Assembly (NCBI GenBank): GCA_028283765.1
Contig: JAPWJY010000008.1
Location: 124,001 to 188,000, forward strand
Length of the DNA stretch: 64,000 nucleotides
Direction: 5' to 3'
DNA from: Parvibaculaceae bacterium
GTDB taxonomy: Bacteria > Pseudomonadota > Alphaproteobacteria > Parvibaculales > Parvibaculaceae
A program made the position numbers and the translations under genes. Of this stretch, positions 1-8,825 are shown in pieces. How positions within the stretch are numbered: the stretch's first letter is position 1; every line of letters begins with the position of its first letter. Under the pieces are notes generated by a model. The model made no database searches and was not told the DNA's origin. It saw nothing but the letters and a program-made list of their open reading frames with translations.

Positions 1-289
1 GTTTCGGCAGGGCAACGATGCGGATATCGCGGGGGCTGAGATGCTCGGTGAAACGCTTGATCGTGCCGTCTTTGCCCGCACCGTCGCGGCCCTCGAAAAT
101 CACCAGGACTTTCCGGTTATTCTTGATCGTGTCCTTCTGGAGCTTCACCAGTTCGACCTGAAGCGCATAGAGCTGGTCCTTGTAGCTCCGCTCGCCTTCC
201 TTCTTGCCGCCGGATTTTCCGGCCTTGCCGGTCAGGCTGGTCTTCTCCTTGTTGCCGTCCGCGTCTTTGCCCTTGTCGTTCTTGCCCAT
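1..289 (-). CDS. ppk2: Polyphosphate kinase 2 (PPK2) family protein, N-terminal part
   Basis: Only the first 96 codons are in the window; the gene runs off the left edge. PPK2 enzymes transfer phosphate between polyphosphate and nucleotides in the cytoplasm. After a lysine- and glycine-rich head of about 35 residues comes the start of the PPK2 fold: KVLVIFEGRDGAGKDGTIKR is the Walker A-like loop, followed by the family signature HLSPRDIRIVALPK. The ATG at 287-289 opens the frame. The basic head is longer than in some relatives. The family call is firm from the loop alone; the substrate class (ADP or AMP) cannot be told from this piece. Confidence 0.9.
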   Translation of the reverse strand, partial: MGKNDKGKDADGNKEKTSLTGKAGKSGGKKEGERSYKDQLYALQVELVKLQKDTIKNNRKVLVIFEGRDGAGKDGTIKRFTEHLSPRDIRIVALPK

Positions 290-568
290 CGTCTATCCCT
301 TTAGCGGCCCTTTGGTGACAAGGAAGGGTGACGCAATGGCGTGTGAATGCAAGCCCCCCGTTTCAAGACGGATGAGAGACGGTTCCGGCGCTGTTTTTTT
401 ACCTTTCGATGGATCGTCCCACTCTGCCGGATTTCCCCGCCCTTGGCCGCTGATCGGAAGCATCGGGCATTGCGGGGATGAAGCCACGCCTGCGAAGCTT
501 GGGAGAAAGCACCCGTATAAGCTGCATCAAGCAGCAAGGGGCTGGCAGAAAGTGTTCGCCGCACCGCC
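290..568. other. Intergenic region, divergent promoters expected
   Basis: This gap separates the leftward ppk2 start from a rightward unknown gene, so both promoters should lie here. Open frames across it have unconvincing composition. I see no clear terminator, repeat or RNA gene. Confidence 0.4.
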
Positions 569-1063
569 ATGACTCTCTGTGATCCCGTCCGGGGAGCGAT
601 CGAGATCGCCCGGACGCCGTCATTCTCGTATTTCATCGATCTGGAAGCCCCCGGCTGGTTCGGATGGTCTTCATACAGAGAGATGGCGCTGCTCCATACT
701 TCGCTGCTGCTTTTCCCGGACCGGGAGAGCCGCATTACGGCTTGCGACCGGTTGCGCGACGATGTTGTTCTTTCCCAGCATGTGCGGATCGACGAAGCCG
801 TGGAGATCGATCTTGTTTATCTGGTTTCGGAATCCCCTGAAATGCCGGACATCCGTGTGCGGCAGATTCTCAATCTGCCCATGAATATCCTTCAGGCGCT
901 CAAGCATGGCGGCGCCGCGCCGTCCTGGCTCCATGACGCCCTGTCGGAACGGAAGGAAGCCGGTTTGCCGGGTCTTGTCCGCGCGGCCTGCCGCCAACCG
1001 GTCAATCTGGTTTCCATTGGTATGTCCGGCGAGATTGCGAACATGTGGTGGGACGGCCCATGA
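569..1063 (+). CDS. Hypothetical protein, 164 aa
   Basis: I do not recognise this protein. The frame shows codon use like its neighbours, with many G- or C-ending codons, which argues that it is real. The product looks soluble and cytoplasmic, with no signal peptide or membrane segment, and is rich in Leu, Arg and acidic residues. No clear Shine-Dalgarno sequence precedes the ATG at 569, so the true start could be a later codon such as the Met near residue 39. It stands alone between divergent ppk2 and the convergent HD-GYP gene. Confidence 0.55.
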   Translation: MTLCDPVRGAIEIARTPSFSYFIDLEAPGWFGWSSYREMALLHTSLLLFPDRESRITACDRLRDDVVLSQHVRIDEAVEIDLVYLVSESPEMPDIRVRQILNLPMNILQALKHGGAAPSWLHDALSERKEAGLPGLVRAACRQPVNLVSIGMSGEIANMWWDGP

Positions 1064-1127
1064 TCCAGGTGTGGTCCGGGATGTAATCTGCCTTTCCCGG
1101 AGACGGCTGGATTCAGAAGATTCCTTG

Positions 1128-4061
1128 CTACATGTCGATCTGGTCGGGGCTGAGGAATTGCTGCGCGTAATCGCGCCAGACGGACGATTCGCGGAAAAAT
1201 TTGTAAACCTGAGGGTCGAAATGGCCCGTGGCGGCCATGTCGTCCATGATTGCAAGCGACTGGCTCAGGGGCTTGGCGGGTTTGTAGGGCCGGTCGGCGG
1301 CGGTCAGGGCCTCGAACACATCCGCAATCGCCATCATCTTGGCGACCGTGCTCATGTCGTTGCCGGTCAGGCCGCGTGGATAGCCCTTGCCGTCCACCCG
1401 TTCATGATGGGTTGCGGCGATTTCCGGCACGGCCTTGAGATGGGGCGGAAAGGGCAGGCGCGAGAGCATGATGATGGTCTGGATAATGTGGTCGTTGATC
1501 TTGTAGCGCTCCTCTGCCGTCAAGGTGCCGCGGAAGACCGACAGATTATGCAGTTCGCCGAAATTGTAGAGATGTTCGGGGGGCTGCATCCTGATGCCCC
1601 ACGGGTTGTCCGGCGGCAGAAGGTCATGCCCGGAACGTTCGATCACATGGTCGGGCCGGTCGGCAAGTACCTGTTCGATGGCGGGCAGCGGCGTGGTCGC
1701 CATTTTGCCTTGAAGGGCAAGCTCCGTCGCCGAGACGCCGATCGAATTGTCGAGAGTCCGTGTCCATGTCCGTTCTGCGATCTTGCGCAGGCGGGCAACC
1801 GCATCGGGCGACATGGCCTCGCCCCCCAGATTGCATTCGGCGATGAAGGCAAACTCTTCATCCAGTACCAGCCAGAGTTCGTCGAGCCTTGCAAGCTCCG
1901 CCGTCTTGTCCGCGCCGGATGCAATGCGCTGCCAGCAGGCGACCTCGGCTTCGCGTTTTATCACTTCAAACCGCATCCGCACTTCATGGATGCGGTTGTA
2001 GATGGTTTCAAGCTTGGTCGCCTTGTCCATGACGAATTCGGGCGTCGTCACCTTGCCGCAATCGTGCAGCCATGCGCCGATATGAACGGCTTCCCAATCC
2101 TCCTCCGAGAGATGAAAGTCCTTCATCGTGCCCTGATCCGCATCCTGCGCCGCATGGGCCATCATCTCTGCGAGCACGGGCACCCGCTGACAATGGCCGC
2201 CGGTATAGGCCGATTTCGCGTCGATGGCGTTGCCCAGCACCTGGATGAAGGCTTCGAGAAGCGCCTTCTGGCCGAGGTAGAGCTGGTTTGCATTGATGGC
2301 GATGGCGGCGGTGCCGGCCAGAGCCGAGACATACCCCAGTACCGGTTCGGGAAGAGGCCGGTTGCTGCCCGGACCGGTGCGTGCCAGCAAAATGACGCCG
2401 ACGAGGGCGCCCTGCGCGGAGCGCAGTGGAATGACCACGGCAAAAAGGGGCGTGCCGTCATCCAGCTGACTTGCGAAAGCCGCGCTGAATATCGTTTCCT
2501 CGCTTATCCCTTCGAACTGGAAAGCGTCGGTCCGGGTGCGCACGAGATTGAGCAGGGCCGGGATGGCGATGCCCTCCGCGTGGCCGGTGACGGGTCCGTT
2601 TGCCGTCATGCGCACGGCCGATGAGACGTTGCCTTCCTCGTCAAGCAGAAACAGGACGCCGGCCGAGGCGCCCACGATGCCGGTTATTTCCATCAGGGCA
2701 TGCTCAAGAACGTTGCCAAGGTCCCGGACAGAGCCAAGGGCGCGGCCCAGGGTCATGAATTCGCGGACGCGGTGCTTGATGCTGCTGATGCCCCTGGTGA
2801 GATGATCGATTTCCACGATCTGGGAGACGATCGGCGTCCGGCGGTCGAAGTCGAAACCCTCGATCTTGAGAATCTCGTCGGCCAGCTGGTGGAGGGGGCG
2901 CGAGACGAGGTGAGCGGCGGCCCAGACAATCGGGCAGACGATAATCATCAGTCCAATGCTCGCCAGAATGGTTTCGCGGCTGATCTGGCGTGCGCCATCC
3001 AGAAGTTCCGATTCCGGCAGGGCGATGATGAGAACATAGGATGCGCTCTGGGTGTTCTGGTGAAGGGCGCGGTATAGCCAGGTCTTGCCATCGGCGAGCG
3101 TATTGATGCCCCGAATCTGTTTGTCCGGATCGCGCATGCTCTCCAGAAAGGCGCGGGTAAGCAGGTGGCTGTTGAGATCCTCGATACTCATCAGCCTTTT
3201 CTCGGGATTTATGTCGCTCGTGGGCAACCGCTGCTGATTATCCGAGGTGGCGATCAGGTTACCGGCCTCATCCGCGAGCACAATCATGGACGAGGGGGTG
3301 GGTTTCAGCTCCCTGAGCGCGGAGGATAGGGTTGCGAGAGACAGGTCCGCGCCGAGGATGGCCTGGCTGGCCGTGCGCATGGAGAGCGTGATGCCGATTT
3401 CCCGGGTCGAGAAGAACGGATAGGGCGGTGAGACGAAGATCGAACCGTCAGCGGGGGGATCGAACCAGATGCGTGTGCGCGGATCGAACCGGTAATCCGG
3501 TCTGTCGGTTTTTGAAATGATGTTCAGGTTCTGATCGAGATAGATGAAGGTGCCGACCACCGAGGCAAAACGCGGTGAGCGCTCCGTACTTTGAACCATA
3601 TAGGCGCTGTCTGGCGGGGCATTGTTCGCCATCCGGTCAACGTCGTTCCGAAGACGGCGCAGCATAAAAAAATCCCCGTCAGGATATGCGGCATAGGTCG
3701 AGGTGACTTCAGGGCGGCTGTTGAGGAGTCTGACGAGTGAGCCGACGCTCTTCAGCCGGTCCGCGAGCGTGAAGGCGGACGTGATGTCACTTTCATCCAA
3801 CACGCTCATCGCGCCTGCGACGACCTGGCTGCTGACGCCGAATTCCGACCCTACAGTCTGGGCGAGCCTGTCCGTGAGCTGTTCCGACGCAAGCAGGATG
3901 ACTTCGCGCGTCCGGGTATAGGCAAGCCAGGACAGCAGGGCGCCGAGCGAGAGGATCAGGATGACAAAAAGGGTGGAAACATAAATCTGGACAGAAAGAC
4001 GCCGTGTCCGGGGCCTGCTTCCGGACAATGTGACATTGCGGTCAGATATGGTTGCCGTCAC
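1128..4061 (-). CDS. Membrane HD-GYP cyclic di-GMP phosphodiesterase with sensor and GAF domains
   Basis: This 977-residue protein probably hydrolyses cyclic di-GMP. It has a transmembrane helix at about 25-48, a large periplasmic Cache-like sensor region to about 350, a second helix at about 355-385, a HAMP-like linker, a GAF domain (about 440-600) and a C-terminal HD-GYP domain. The HD motif reads LHDCGK near residue 665 and the GYP motif HHERVDGKGYP near 880. That spacing of about 215 residues is much longer than in standard HD-GYP domains, so an insert of roughly 150 residues lies between them. The start is a GTG at 4061 with a weak ribosome site. It lies beside the glucan genes, which suggests, but does not prove, a regulatory link. 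Confidence 0.9.
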   Translation of the reverse strand: MTATISDRNVTLSGSRPRTRRLSVQIYVSTLFVILILSLGALLSWLAYTRTREVILLASEQLTDRLAQTVGSEFGVSSQVVAGAMSVLDESDITSAFTLADRLKSVGSLVRLLNSRPEVTSTYAAYPDGDFFMLRRLRNDVDRMANNAPPDSAYMVQSTERSPRFASVVGTFIYLDQNLNIISKTDRPDYRFDPRTRIWFDPPADGSIFVSPPYPFFSTREIGITLSMRTASQAILGADLSLATLSSALRELKPTPSSMIVLADEAGNLIATSDNQQRLPTSDINPEKRLMSIEDLNSHLLTRAFLESMRDPDKQIRGINTLADGKTWLYRALHQNTQSASYVLIIALPESELLDGARQISRETILASIGLMIIVCPIVWAAAHLVSRPLHQLADEILKIEGFDFDRRTPIVSQIVEIDHLTRGISSIKHRVREFMTLGRALGSVRDLGNVLEHALMEITGIVGASAGVLFLLDEEGNVSSAVRMTANGPVTGHAEGIAIPALLNLVRTRTDAFQFEGISEETIFSAAFASQLDDGTPLFAVVIPLRSAQGALVGVILLARTGPGSNRPLPEPVLGYVSALAGTAAIAINANQLYLGQKALLEAFIQVLGNAIDAKSAYTGGHCQRVPVLAEMMAHAAQDADQGTMKDFHLSEEDWEAVHIGAWLHDCGKVTTPEFVMDKATKLETIYNRIHEVRMRFEVIKREAEVACWQRIASGADKTAELARLDELWLVLDEEFAFIAECNLGGEAMSPDAVARLRKIAERTWTRTLDNSIGVSATELALQGKMATTPLPAIEQVLADRPDHVIERSGHDLLPPDNPWGIRMQPPEHLYNFGELHNLSVFRGTLTAEERYKINDHIIQTIIMLSRLPFPPHLKAVPEIAATHHERVDGKGYPRGLTGNDMSTVAKMMAIADVFEALTAADRPYKPAKPLSQSLAIMDDMAATGHFDPQVYKFFRESSVWRDYAQQFLSPDQIDM

Positions 4062-4624
4062 GTAACTATCCGCCCCGCGATATTGAGGAAGAAGCGATAA
4101 AGATTGAGATAAAATCTTCTACAATTAGAGCTTTGGCAACGGGATTTGGCGAGGCAGACTTCTCTGTATGAGATCTGTCCGGCGTTTTGTCTGTATCGGA
4201 GTCAAAGGAAGATGCGCTGCGATCATGGGGGATGCCTTCCAATCTGGTGTTCAAAACAGGCTGTCCCCTTCTCTCTCCTTCTCAGAAAGAAATGATCCCT
4301 GTTTGATCCGCCGGTCTTCCTGCGGTCATATGGTGACGGAATATCAGACGTTTTTTTAAGCAATTACAAACGGATCTGTTGCTGTCTGTTTGAAAGGCAT
4401 TCATCCGGATTATCCAGACCCTGTCGGGACCGGCAGGGCCCATCGGGAATCAAGGCGTTATGGCGGCGGTAACTTGACCTCCGGCGGATTGATCTCTGCC
4501 GGAGGTTTTTTCGCCGCCGGTCCCGAAGCTCTCCCTCCGGGTTGCTTGCGGGCTATCCGTGAAAAGTCCAACATGCGCGGCAAAGATACCTCCGATTGGC
4601 CTCCTCGCCGGAAATCCAGCTATC
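4062..4624. other. Long intergenic region upstream of the GH17 gene
   Basis: This 563-base gap is relatively AT-rich in its left half. It should hold the promoters of the leftward HD-GYP gene and the rightward GH17 gene. Short open frames (for example 4168-4359 on the plus strand) have poor composition and no ribosome site. A strong rho-independent terminator at 4477-4511 points rightward although no gene precedes it, so a small RNA or an attenuated leader is possible. Confidence 0.5.
4477..4511 (+). terminator. Rho-independent terminator or attenuator upstream of the GH17 gene
   Basis: A nine-base-pair stem is formed by ACCTCCGGC (4477-4485) and GCCGGAGGT (4498-4506) with a 12-base loop, followed at once by a T tract. 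It is about 115 bases upstream of the GH17 start and on the same strand, so it would stop transcripts before that gene unless it is regulated. Confidence 0.75.
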
Positions 4625-6244
4625 ATGATCAAGACCGTTTCCAGCCTTGTGGCGAGTATTGCCGTCTGCCTCCTGCTCGTCTGGTCGATCTGGCAATGGC
4701 TGGGTGAGCCGGTTTCCATGGTCGATGCGCCTTCCGGCAAGGTTCATTGCATGAGCTACACGCCGTTCCGGGGAAGCGATACGCCGTTCAACCCGGCTTA
4801 TGTGGCCAGCCCCGGGCAGATCGAGGAGGATCTGGCACTCCTGTCGAAGTCCACCAGCTGTATCCGCCTCTATTCTCCGGGGCAGGGGCTGGATCATGCC
4901 GTTGTCACGGCTGAAAAAGATCATATGCAGGTTCTGCTCGGCGCCTGGATCGGGCGGGTGGATGCGGACAATGAAAAGGAAATCGGGCGGGTCATCTCGC
5001 TTGCCCGGAGCTATCCGGAGACGGTCCGCGCCATTATCGTCGGCAATGAAGTATTGCTGCGCAACGAGCAGTCCGCCTCGACGCTCGCCGCGCTGGCGCG
5101 TCGGGTCAGGGCCGAGACGGGCAAGCCGGTCACCTATGCGGATGTCACCGATTTCTGGCTGAAGGCGCCGCAGGATCTGGCTGATTCGGTGGATTTCCTG
5201 ACTGTTCATATTCTGCCGTTCTGGGAGGATCATCCTCGTTCGGCAGCCGACGGCGTCGCGCTGGTGGATGAGGCGGTGGAGCAGATACACGCAAGATTTC
5301 CAGGCAAGCCGATTCTTATCGGCGAGACCGGTTTTCCCGGCAAGGGCCGCCAGCGCGGCCCCGCGATTCCTTCCCTCGTATCCGAAGCGCTCTATCTGCG
5401 CAGCTTCATGGTCTGGGCCCGGGATGCTGGCATCGACTACAACCTGATCGAGGCGTTCGACCAGCCATGGAAGCGGGCGCTGGAAGGAACGGTTGGCGGC
5501 AACTGGGGCATCTATGATGAAGCGCGCGAGGCGAAATTTCCCTGGCAGGGACCCGTCAGCAACCAGCCCCACTGGCGGCTGGCGGCGGCGGCAAGCCTTG
5601 TCATTGCCCTGTCTCTGACCGGGTTCTGCCTGCTGGCCCGGGTCCGCGGTCTGCCCCTTGTCGTTGTCGGCGCGCTTGCCGCCATCGCGAGTGTTTTCGT
5701 GGTGCTCCAGGCCCAGCAATCTCTGGCGGCGTACCGCAACCTGTTCGAGGCTATTGTCGAGCTTTACCTCATGGCGCAGACACTGGCCTGTCTGCTGTTG
5801 CTGCTTCCCCAGATCGCGCGGGGAAGATCAGCCGACGCACCGGCTCCCCTCGCGGCCGTCGCCCAGTGGTGCCGGGTGCCGCAGGCGGGAAAGTGGAGCC
5901 GTTCCATGAGTCTGGGCCTGCTGCATCTCAGCGTTCTTGCCAGTACGCTCGTCTGCTCGCTCGGTCTCGCCTTTGATCCGCGCTATGCGGATTTTCCCCT
6001 TGCCGCCTTCACGGTTCCGGCAGCGGGGTTCCTTGTGCTGGCCATCCTTAATGTCCGGCGTATCCCCGGCCCGCTGCGGCGCGAAGAGGCTTTGCTGGTC
6101 ATTCTGGGGCTCTCATCCGCAGCCATCTCCATGCTGGGCGAGGGGTTGGAAAATGGTCAGGCCGTCCGCTGGGCCCTGCTTGTGCTCGCCATTCTCGCGC
6201 CGTTTGCAGGCACGATCCGCGATCTTTTCGCACGGGCGCGCTAG
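4625..6244 (+). CDS. GH17-family beta-glucan glucanosyltransferase/hydrolase, membrane protein
   Basis: The 539-residue protein has an N-terminal signal anchor (residues 5-27), a glycoside hydrolase family 17 domain (about 40-290) and then a C-terminal half with about eight membrane helices. The family's acid/base glutamate is seen in GNEVLLR (about E142) and the nucleophile in IGETGFPG (about E234). In proteobacteria, GH17 domains linked to GT2 synthases (NdvB/NdvC type) remodel beta-1,3-glucans by transglycosylation. A GT2 gene lies just beyond, on the opposite strand. I chose the ATG at 4625 over an in-frame GTG at 4559 because the signal anchor starts there; the ribosome site is weak for both. 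Confidence 0.85.
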   Translation: MIKTVSSLVASIAVCLLLVWSIWQWLGEPVSMVDAPSGKVHCMSYTPFRGSDTPFNPAYVASPGQIEEDLALLSKSTSCIRLYSPGQGLDHAVVTAEKDHMQVLLGAWIGRVDADNEKEIGRVISLARSYPETVRAIIVGNEVLLRNEQSASTLAALARRVRAETGKPVTYADVTDFWLKAPQDLADSVDFLTVHILPFWEDHPRSAADGVALVDEAVEQIHARFPGKPILIGETGFPGKGRQRGPAIPSLVSEALYLRSFMVWARDAGIDYNLIEAFDQPWKRALEGTVGGNWGIYDEAREAKFPWQGPVSNQPHWRLAAAASLVIALSLTGFCLLARVRGLPLVVVGALAAIASVFVVLQAQQSLAAYRNLFEAIVELYLMAQTLACLLLLLPQIARGRSADAPAPLAAVAQWCRVPQAGKWSRSMSLGLLHLSVLASTLVCSLGLAFDPRYADFPLAAFTVPAAGFLVLAILNVRRIPGPLRREEALLVILGLSSAAISMLGEGLENGQAVRWALLVLAILAPFAGTIRDLFARAR

Positions 6245-6252
6245 ATGCGTCT

Positions 6253-6642
6253 TTAAGTTCTGGGCAGACACAGCAGCGTGATAATCAGCGCGAGTGAGGC
6301 GATATCGGCATTGTAAAGGCCAAGCCCGAGCAGGCCGAGCAGCAGGGCGATGAACAAGGCCGTTTTTGAGCCCCGGAAAAAACCGAAGAGGGCGGCGATC
6401 AGGGCGGGCACGCCCCAGATCGAATAATGGCTGACGGCCCAGAGCAGGTGGGTCAGGCCGCACCAGCCGGGAGGCGCCGCCGCAATACATATCTGGCCGA
6501 CCTCGCGCGACTGGATGAAGCCATAACGGATCGCAAGCCCCAGCCCTAGTGCCAGCGCCCCGGCGAACAGCCACCGGACGACGCGCCGCAGTGGCCAGCG
6601 GGCAAGGGGGGGAGGCGCGATTTCCATATCGGCGGCGGTCAT
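6253..6642 (-). CDS. Small integral membrane protein of the glucan module
   Basis: I do not recognise this family. The product of about 129 residues has four hydrophobic segments and little else. It follows the GT2 gene on the same strand with a gap of about 50 bases, so the two are probably cotranscribed, and it ends nine bases from the convergent GH17 gene. Its position suggests a subunit or accessory protein for glucan synthesis or export; that is inference. A GTG at 6681 would add 13 residues; the ATG at 6642 is chosen because the hydrophobic core follows soon after. Confidence 0.65.
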   Translation of the reverse strand: MTAADMEIAPPPLARWPLRRVVRWLFAGALALGLGLAIRYGFIQSREVGQICIAAAPPGWCGLTHLLWAVSHYSIWGVPALIAALFGFFRGSKTALFIALLLGLLGLGLYNADIASLALIITLLCLPRT

Positions 6643-6694
6643 GGCGGCAGTCTCTCTGTGGGGAGCTGGATCAAATCCCACCTTAACGCCATGC

Positions 6695-8395
6695 TCAGGC
6701 GCTGTCTTCCCGGCTCACGCGGCTCAGTCCATGTGTTGTCTTTTCCCAATGGAAGGGGCTGGTGATGAGCTGGAGCACGGCCCGGTAGGCGGCCACTGAA
6801 ATAAGCAGCCAGCACAGGGGTGTCGTCAGGCAGGAAAGCAGCAGGGAAACCCGCCCCCGCATCAGGGCGGCAACCATGCCGGCGGCGATAGTGGCGGCGT
6901 AGCCGAAAAGAAGCACGAAGGTGAAATAGAAATTGAGTCCGCTTCCGGGGTTGAGGGTCAATGTGCTGTCGCTGTCCAGTATCAGGATCAGATAGAAGAG
7001 CGGATGAACGAGCGATGATATGATGAGGCCGCCCATCATGATCTGGAAGACAATGAAGCCGCGCAGGCCAACCGTCCGGCAAAATGTGACCGGATGCCTC
7101 ATCCGGACCAGATAGGTCTGCATCCAGCCCTTGAGCCAGCGGGTGCGCTGGCGCAGCCAGTTGGGCAATTCGCAATTGGCTTCTTCAAGAGTTGTCGAGT
7201 GGAAGAAGCCGCAACCATAGCCTCTCGCGGCGAAGCGGTAACCGAGATCGGCATCCTCCGTTACATTATAAGGATCCCATGCACCGATCGTGCGCAGGGC
7301 GCTGGTGCGGAAATGAGTGGAGGTGCCGCCAAGAGGGATCGGCGTATCGGCGCTGACGAGTGCTGGCAGCAGAAGATCATATAGCACTCCATATTCGATG
7401 GCGAACTGGCGTGTCAGCCAGTTTTCGTGCCAGTTGAAAAAATTGAGCCGGGCTTGCAGGCAGGCAAGCTTTTCGTCCGACCCGAGGAAGAGTGCCGCAG
7501 CCTTGCGGATCTGGTCCGGGGGTGGATCGTCTTCCGCATCGTAGACGACAAGCAGGTCTCCTGATGTCAGCGGGAGCGCGTAATTGCAGGCCTTGGGTTT
7601 CGTCTGCGGATAGCTCGGTGGAATGATGATCTGGTGGTAGCGATCATCAAGTACGAGTTGTTCGCAAACGCGGATGGTCTCGTGGTCCTCCTCCTCGAAC
7701 AGGAGGAATATCTCCAGCTTTTCTTTCGGATAGTCGATTTTTTCGAGGGATGCGATGAGCCGGGGCAACACCCTGGCCTCATGGAACATGGGCACCATGA
7801 TAGTATAGACAGGCAGCATATCGTCTGGAATGGGTGCGATGGATGTGTCCGCCTCTTTCTTCTGTGCATGGATTTTGAGGCCGGCGGGAATCGAGACAAG
7901 GCGAAGCGCCGCCACGGCAAGGAACACAAGGCTGGCTGAGAATATCAGTATAAGGAAAAGAATCCCGGGCCATTGTGCCAGGGCGATGAGCATCAGGGCG
8001 CTGGTGCAGCCGAATATATGTCTCTGCGTTTCATTGATTCGCAGGCTTGCTGAACTCTCTGCGTCGCGTGACAGCAGGTCGAAACAGGCAAGCTGCGTTA
8101 ACGCTTCAGACGATCCCTGTGCGACATGGGCCGATGGCATGGCGGAAGTTGCGGGAAGAAAGGAATCTGTCGTTCCTTCCTTCCCGCTCCCGCCTGTACG
8201 ATCAGATATTACAAACGACACAAGCCAGTCAGGCGCTTTCGCGGGCGCGCTTATGTTGGATTCATAAAGCGCCGGTTGCTCGCTGAGCTGCCCCCCTGTA
8301 GCAGGATCGGCGGCATGCGCGAAATCGCCTTCTATAGCCTGAGTATTTGCATGATCGCTCTCGGCTTGCCGCGGCTTTCCCCCCGCCGGCAGCAT
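6695..8395 (-). CDS. GT2-family processive glycosyltransferase (glucan synthase-like)
   Basis: This 566-residue membrane protein carries the hallmarks of processive family 2 glycosyltransferases. A DxD-type motif is seen in VVYDAEDDP (about 286-290), the catalytic TED at about 379-381 and QRTRW at about 416-420. Two helices near 130-170 precede the catalytic domain and several follow it. The first 115 residues are a low-complexity, probably cytoplasmic, extension. It most likely polymerises a beta-glucan from UDP-glucose, as in NdvB-type systems, given the neighbouring GH17 gene. The ATG at 8395 has a good ribosome site (AGGGG about seven bases upstream). Confidence 0.85.
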   Translation of the reverse strand: MLPAGGKPRQAESDHANTQAIEGDFAHAADPATGGQLSEQPALYESNISAPAKAPDWLVSFVISDRTGGSGKEGTTDSFLPATSAMPSAHVAQGSSEALTQLACFDLLSRDAESSASLRINETQRHIFGCTSALMLIALAQWPGILFLILIFSASLVFLAVAALRLVSIPAGLKIHAQKKEADTSIAPIPDDMLPVYTIMVPMFHEARVLPRLIASLEKIDYPKEKLEIFLLFEEEDHETIRVCEQLVLDDRYHQIIIPPSYPQTKPKACNYALPLTSGDLLVVYDAEDDPPPDQIRKAAALFLGSDEKLACLQARLNFFNWHENWLTRQFAIEYGVLYDLLLPALVSADTPIPLGGTSTHFRTSALRTIGAWDPYNVTEDADLGYRFAARGYGCGFFHSTTLEEANCELPNWLRQRTRWLKGWMQTYLVRMRHPVTFCRTVGLRGFIVFQIMMGGLIISSLVHPLFYLILILDSDSTLTLNPGSGLNFYFTFVLLFGYAATIAAGMVAALMRGRVSLLLSCLTTPLCWLLISVAAYRAVLQLITSPFHWEKTTHGLSRVSREDSA

Positions 8396-8487
8396 GCTCT
8401 TCCCCTTTTGTGTCGACGATCCCCATCGGGCTGCGAAGCCTTAACGACACCCGAATTTACTGTATTCCCTATAAGGAGGAAATTTCA

Positions 8488-8565
8488 ATGAAAATAATAT
8501 GGAATTTTAACTATAAATTTCAGTATCCGGATTCTTTGAAATTTCAGGGAGGCAGCTGGCATTAA
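8488..8565 (+). CDS. Candidate small ORF, 25 aa, aromatic-rich
   Basis: A very strong ribosome site, AAGGAGG, sits eight bases before an ATG that opens 25 codons ending in TAA. The peptide begins MKIIWNFNYKFQY and has seven aromatic residues, no acidic run and no obvious signal. The DNA is distinctly AT-rich against its GC-rich surroundings. It is divergent from the GT2 gene, which starts 92 bases away. I know no family for it. It could be a secreted or modified peptide, a leader peptide, or a chance frame; the ribosome site is the main evidence. Confidence 0.45.
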   Translation: MKIIWNFNYKFQYPDSLKFQGGSWH

Positions 8566-8825
8566 TATGCTTCTTTCAGAGGGATGACGCTGGAAAAGCG
8601 CTGGCCGCATACATATGTACAGCGGCTTTCTTGCGATAAGCCGCGGATCGGGATGCTGCAAATCCGGTTTGAGGACGAGACGTGCAACAGGCGGAGAATG
8701 CGTAGATCATCTCCATATTTATTGACCGGGCTGGATGCCCGGACCTGTCCGTCTACGGAACCCTTGCGATAGTGGATTAAGGGGATGGCCGGGCGGATAT
8801 TCAATAAGCAGAACAGAGTCCGGTT
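8566..8825. other. Intergenic region with no convincing gene
   Basis: A leftward open frame of 80 codons (8562-8804) and a rightward one of 62 codons (8584-8772) overlap here. Neither has a recognisable family or a ribosome site, and base composition is more mixed than in the flanking genes. It may be decayed coding sequence. Confidence 0.35.

Noticed and set aside
906-2624. Rightward open frame of 572 codons opposite the HD-GYP gene
   Set aside because: The HD-GYP protein on the minus strand has clear domain motifs; the plus-strand frame has none.
4168-4359. Rightward 63-codon frame in the GH17 leader
   Set aside because: Poor composition and no ribosome site. It does not explain the terminator at 4477 well enough to call it a gene.
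8562-8804. Leftward 80-codon frame next to the 25-codon ORF
   Set aside because: No ribosome site, no recognisable motif and mixed base composition. It may be decayed coding sequence.
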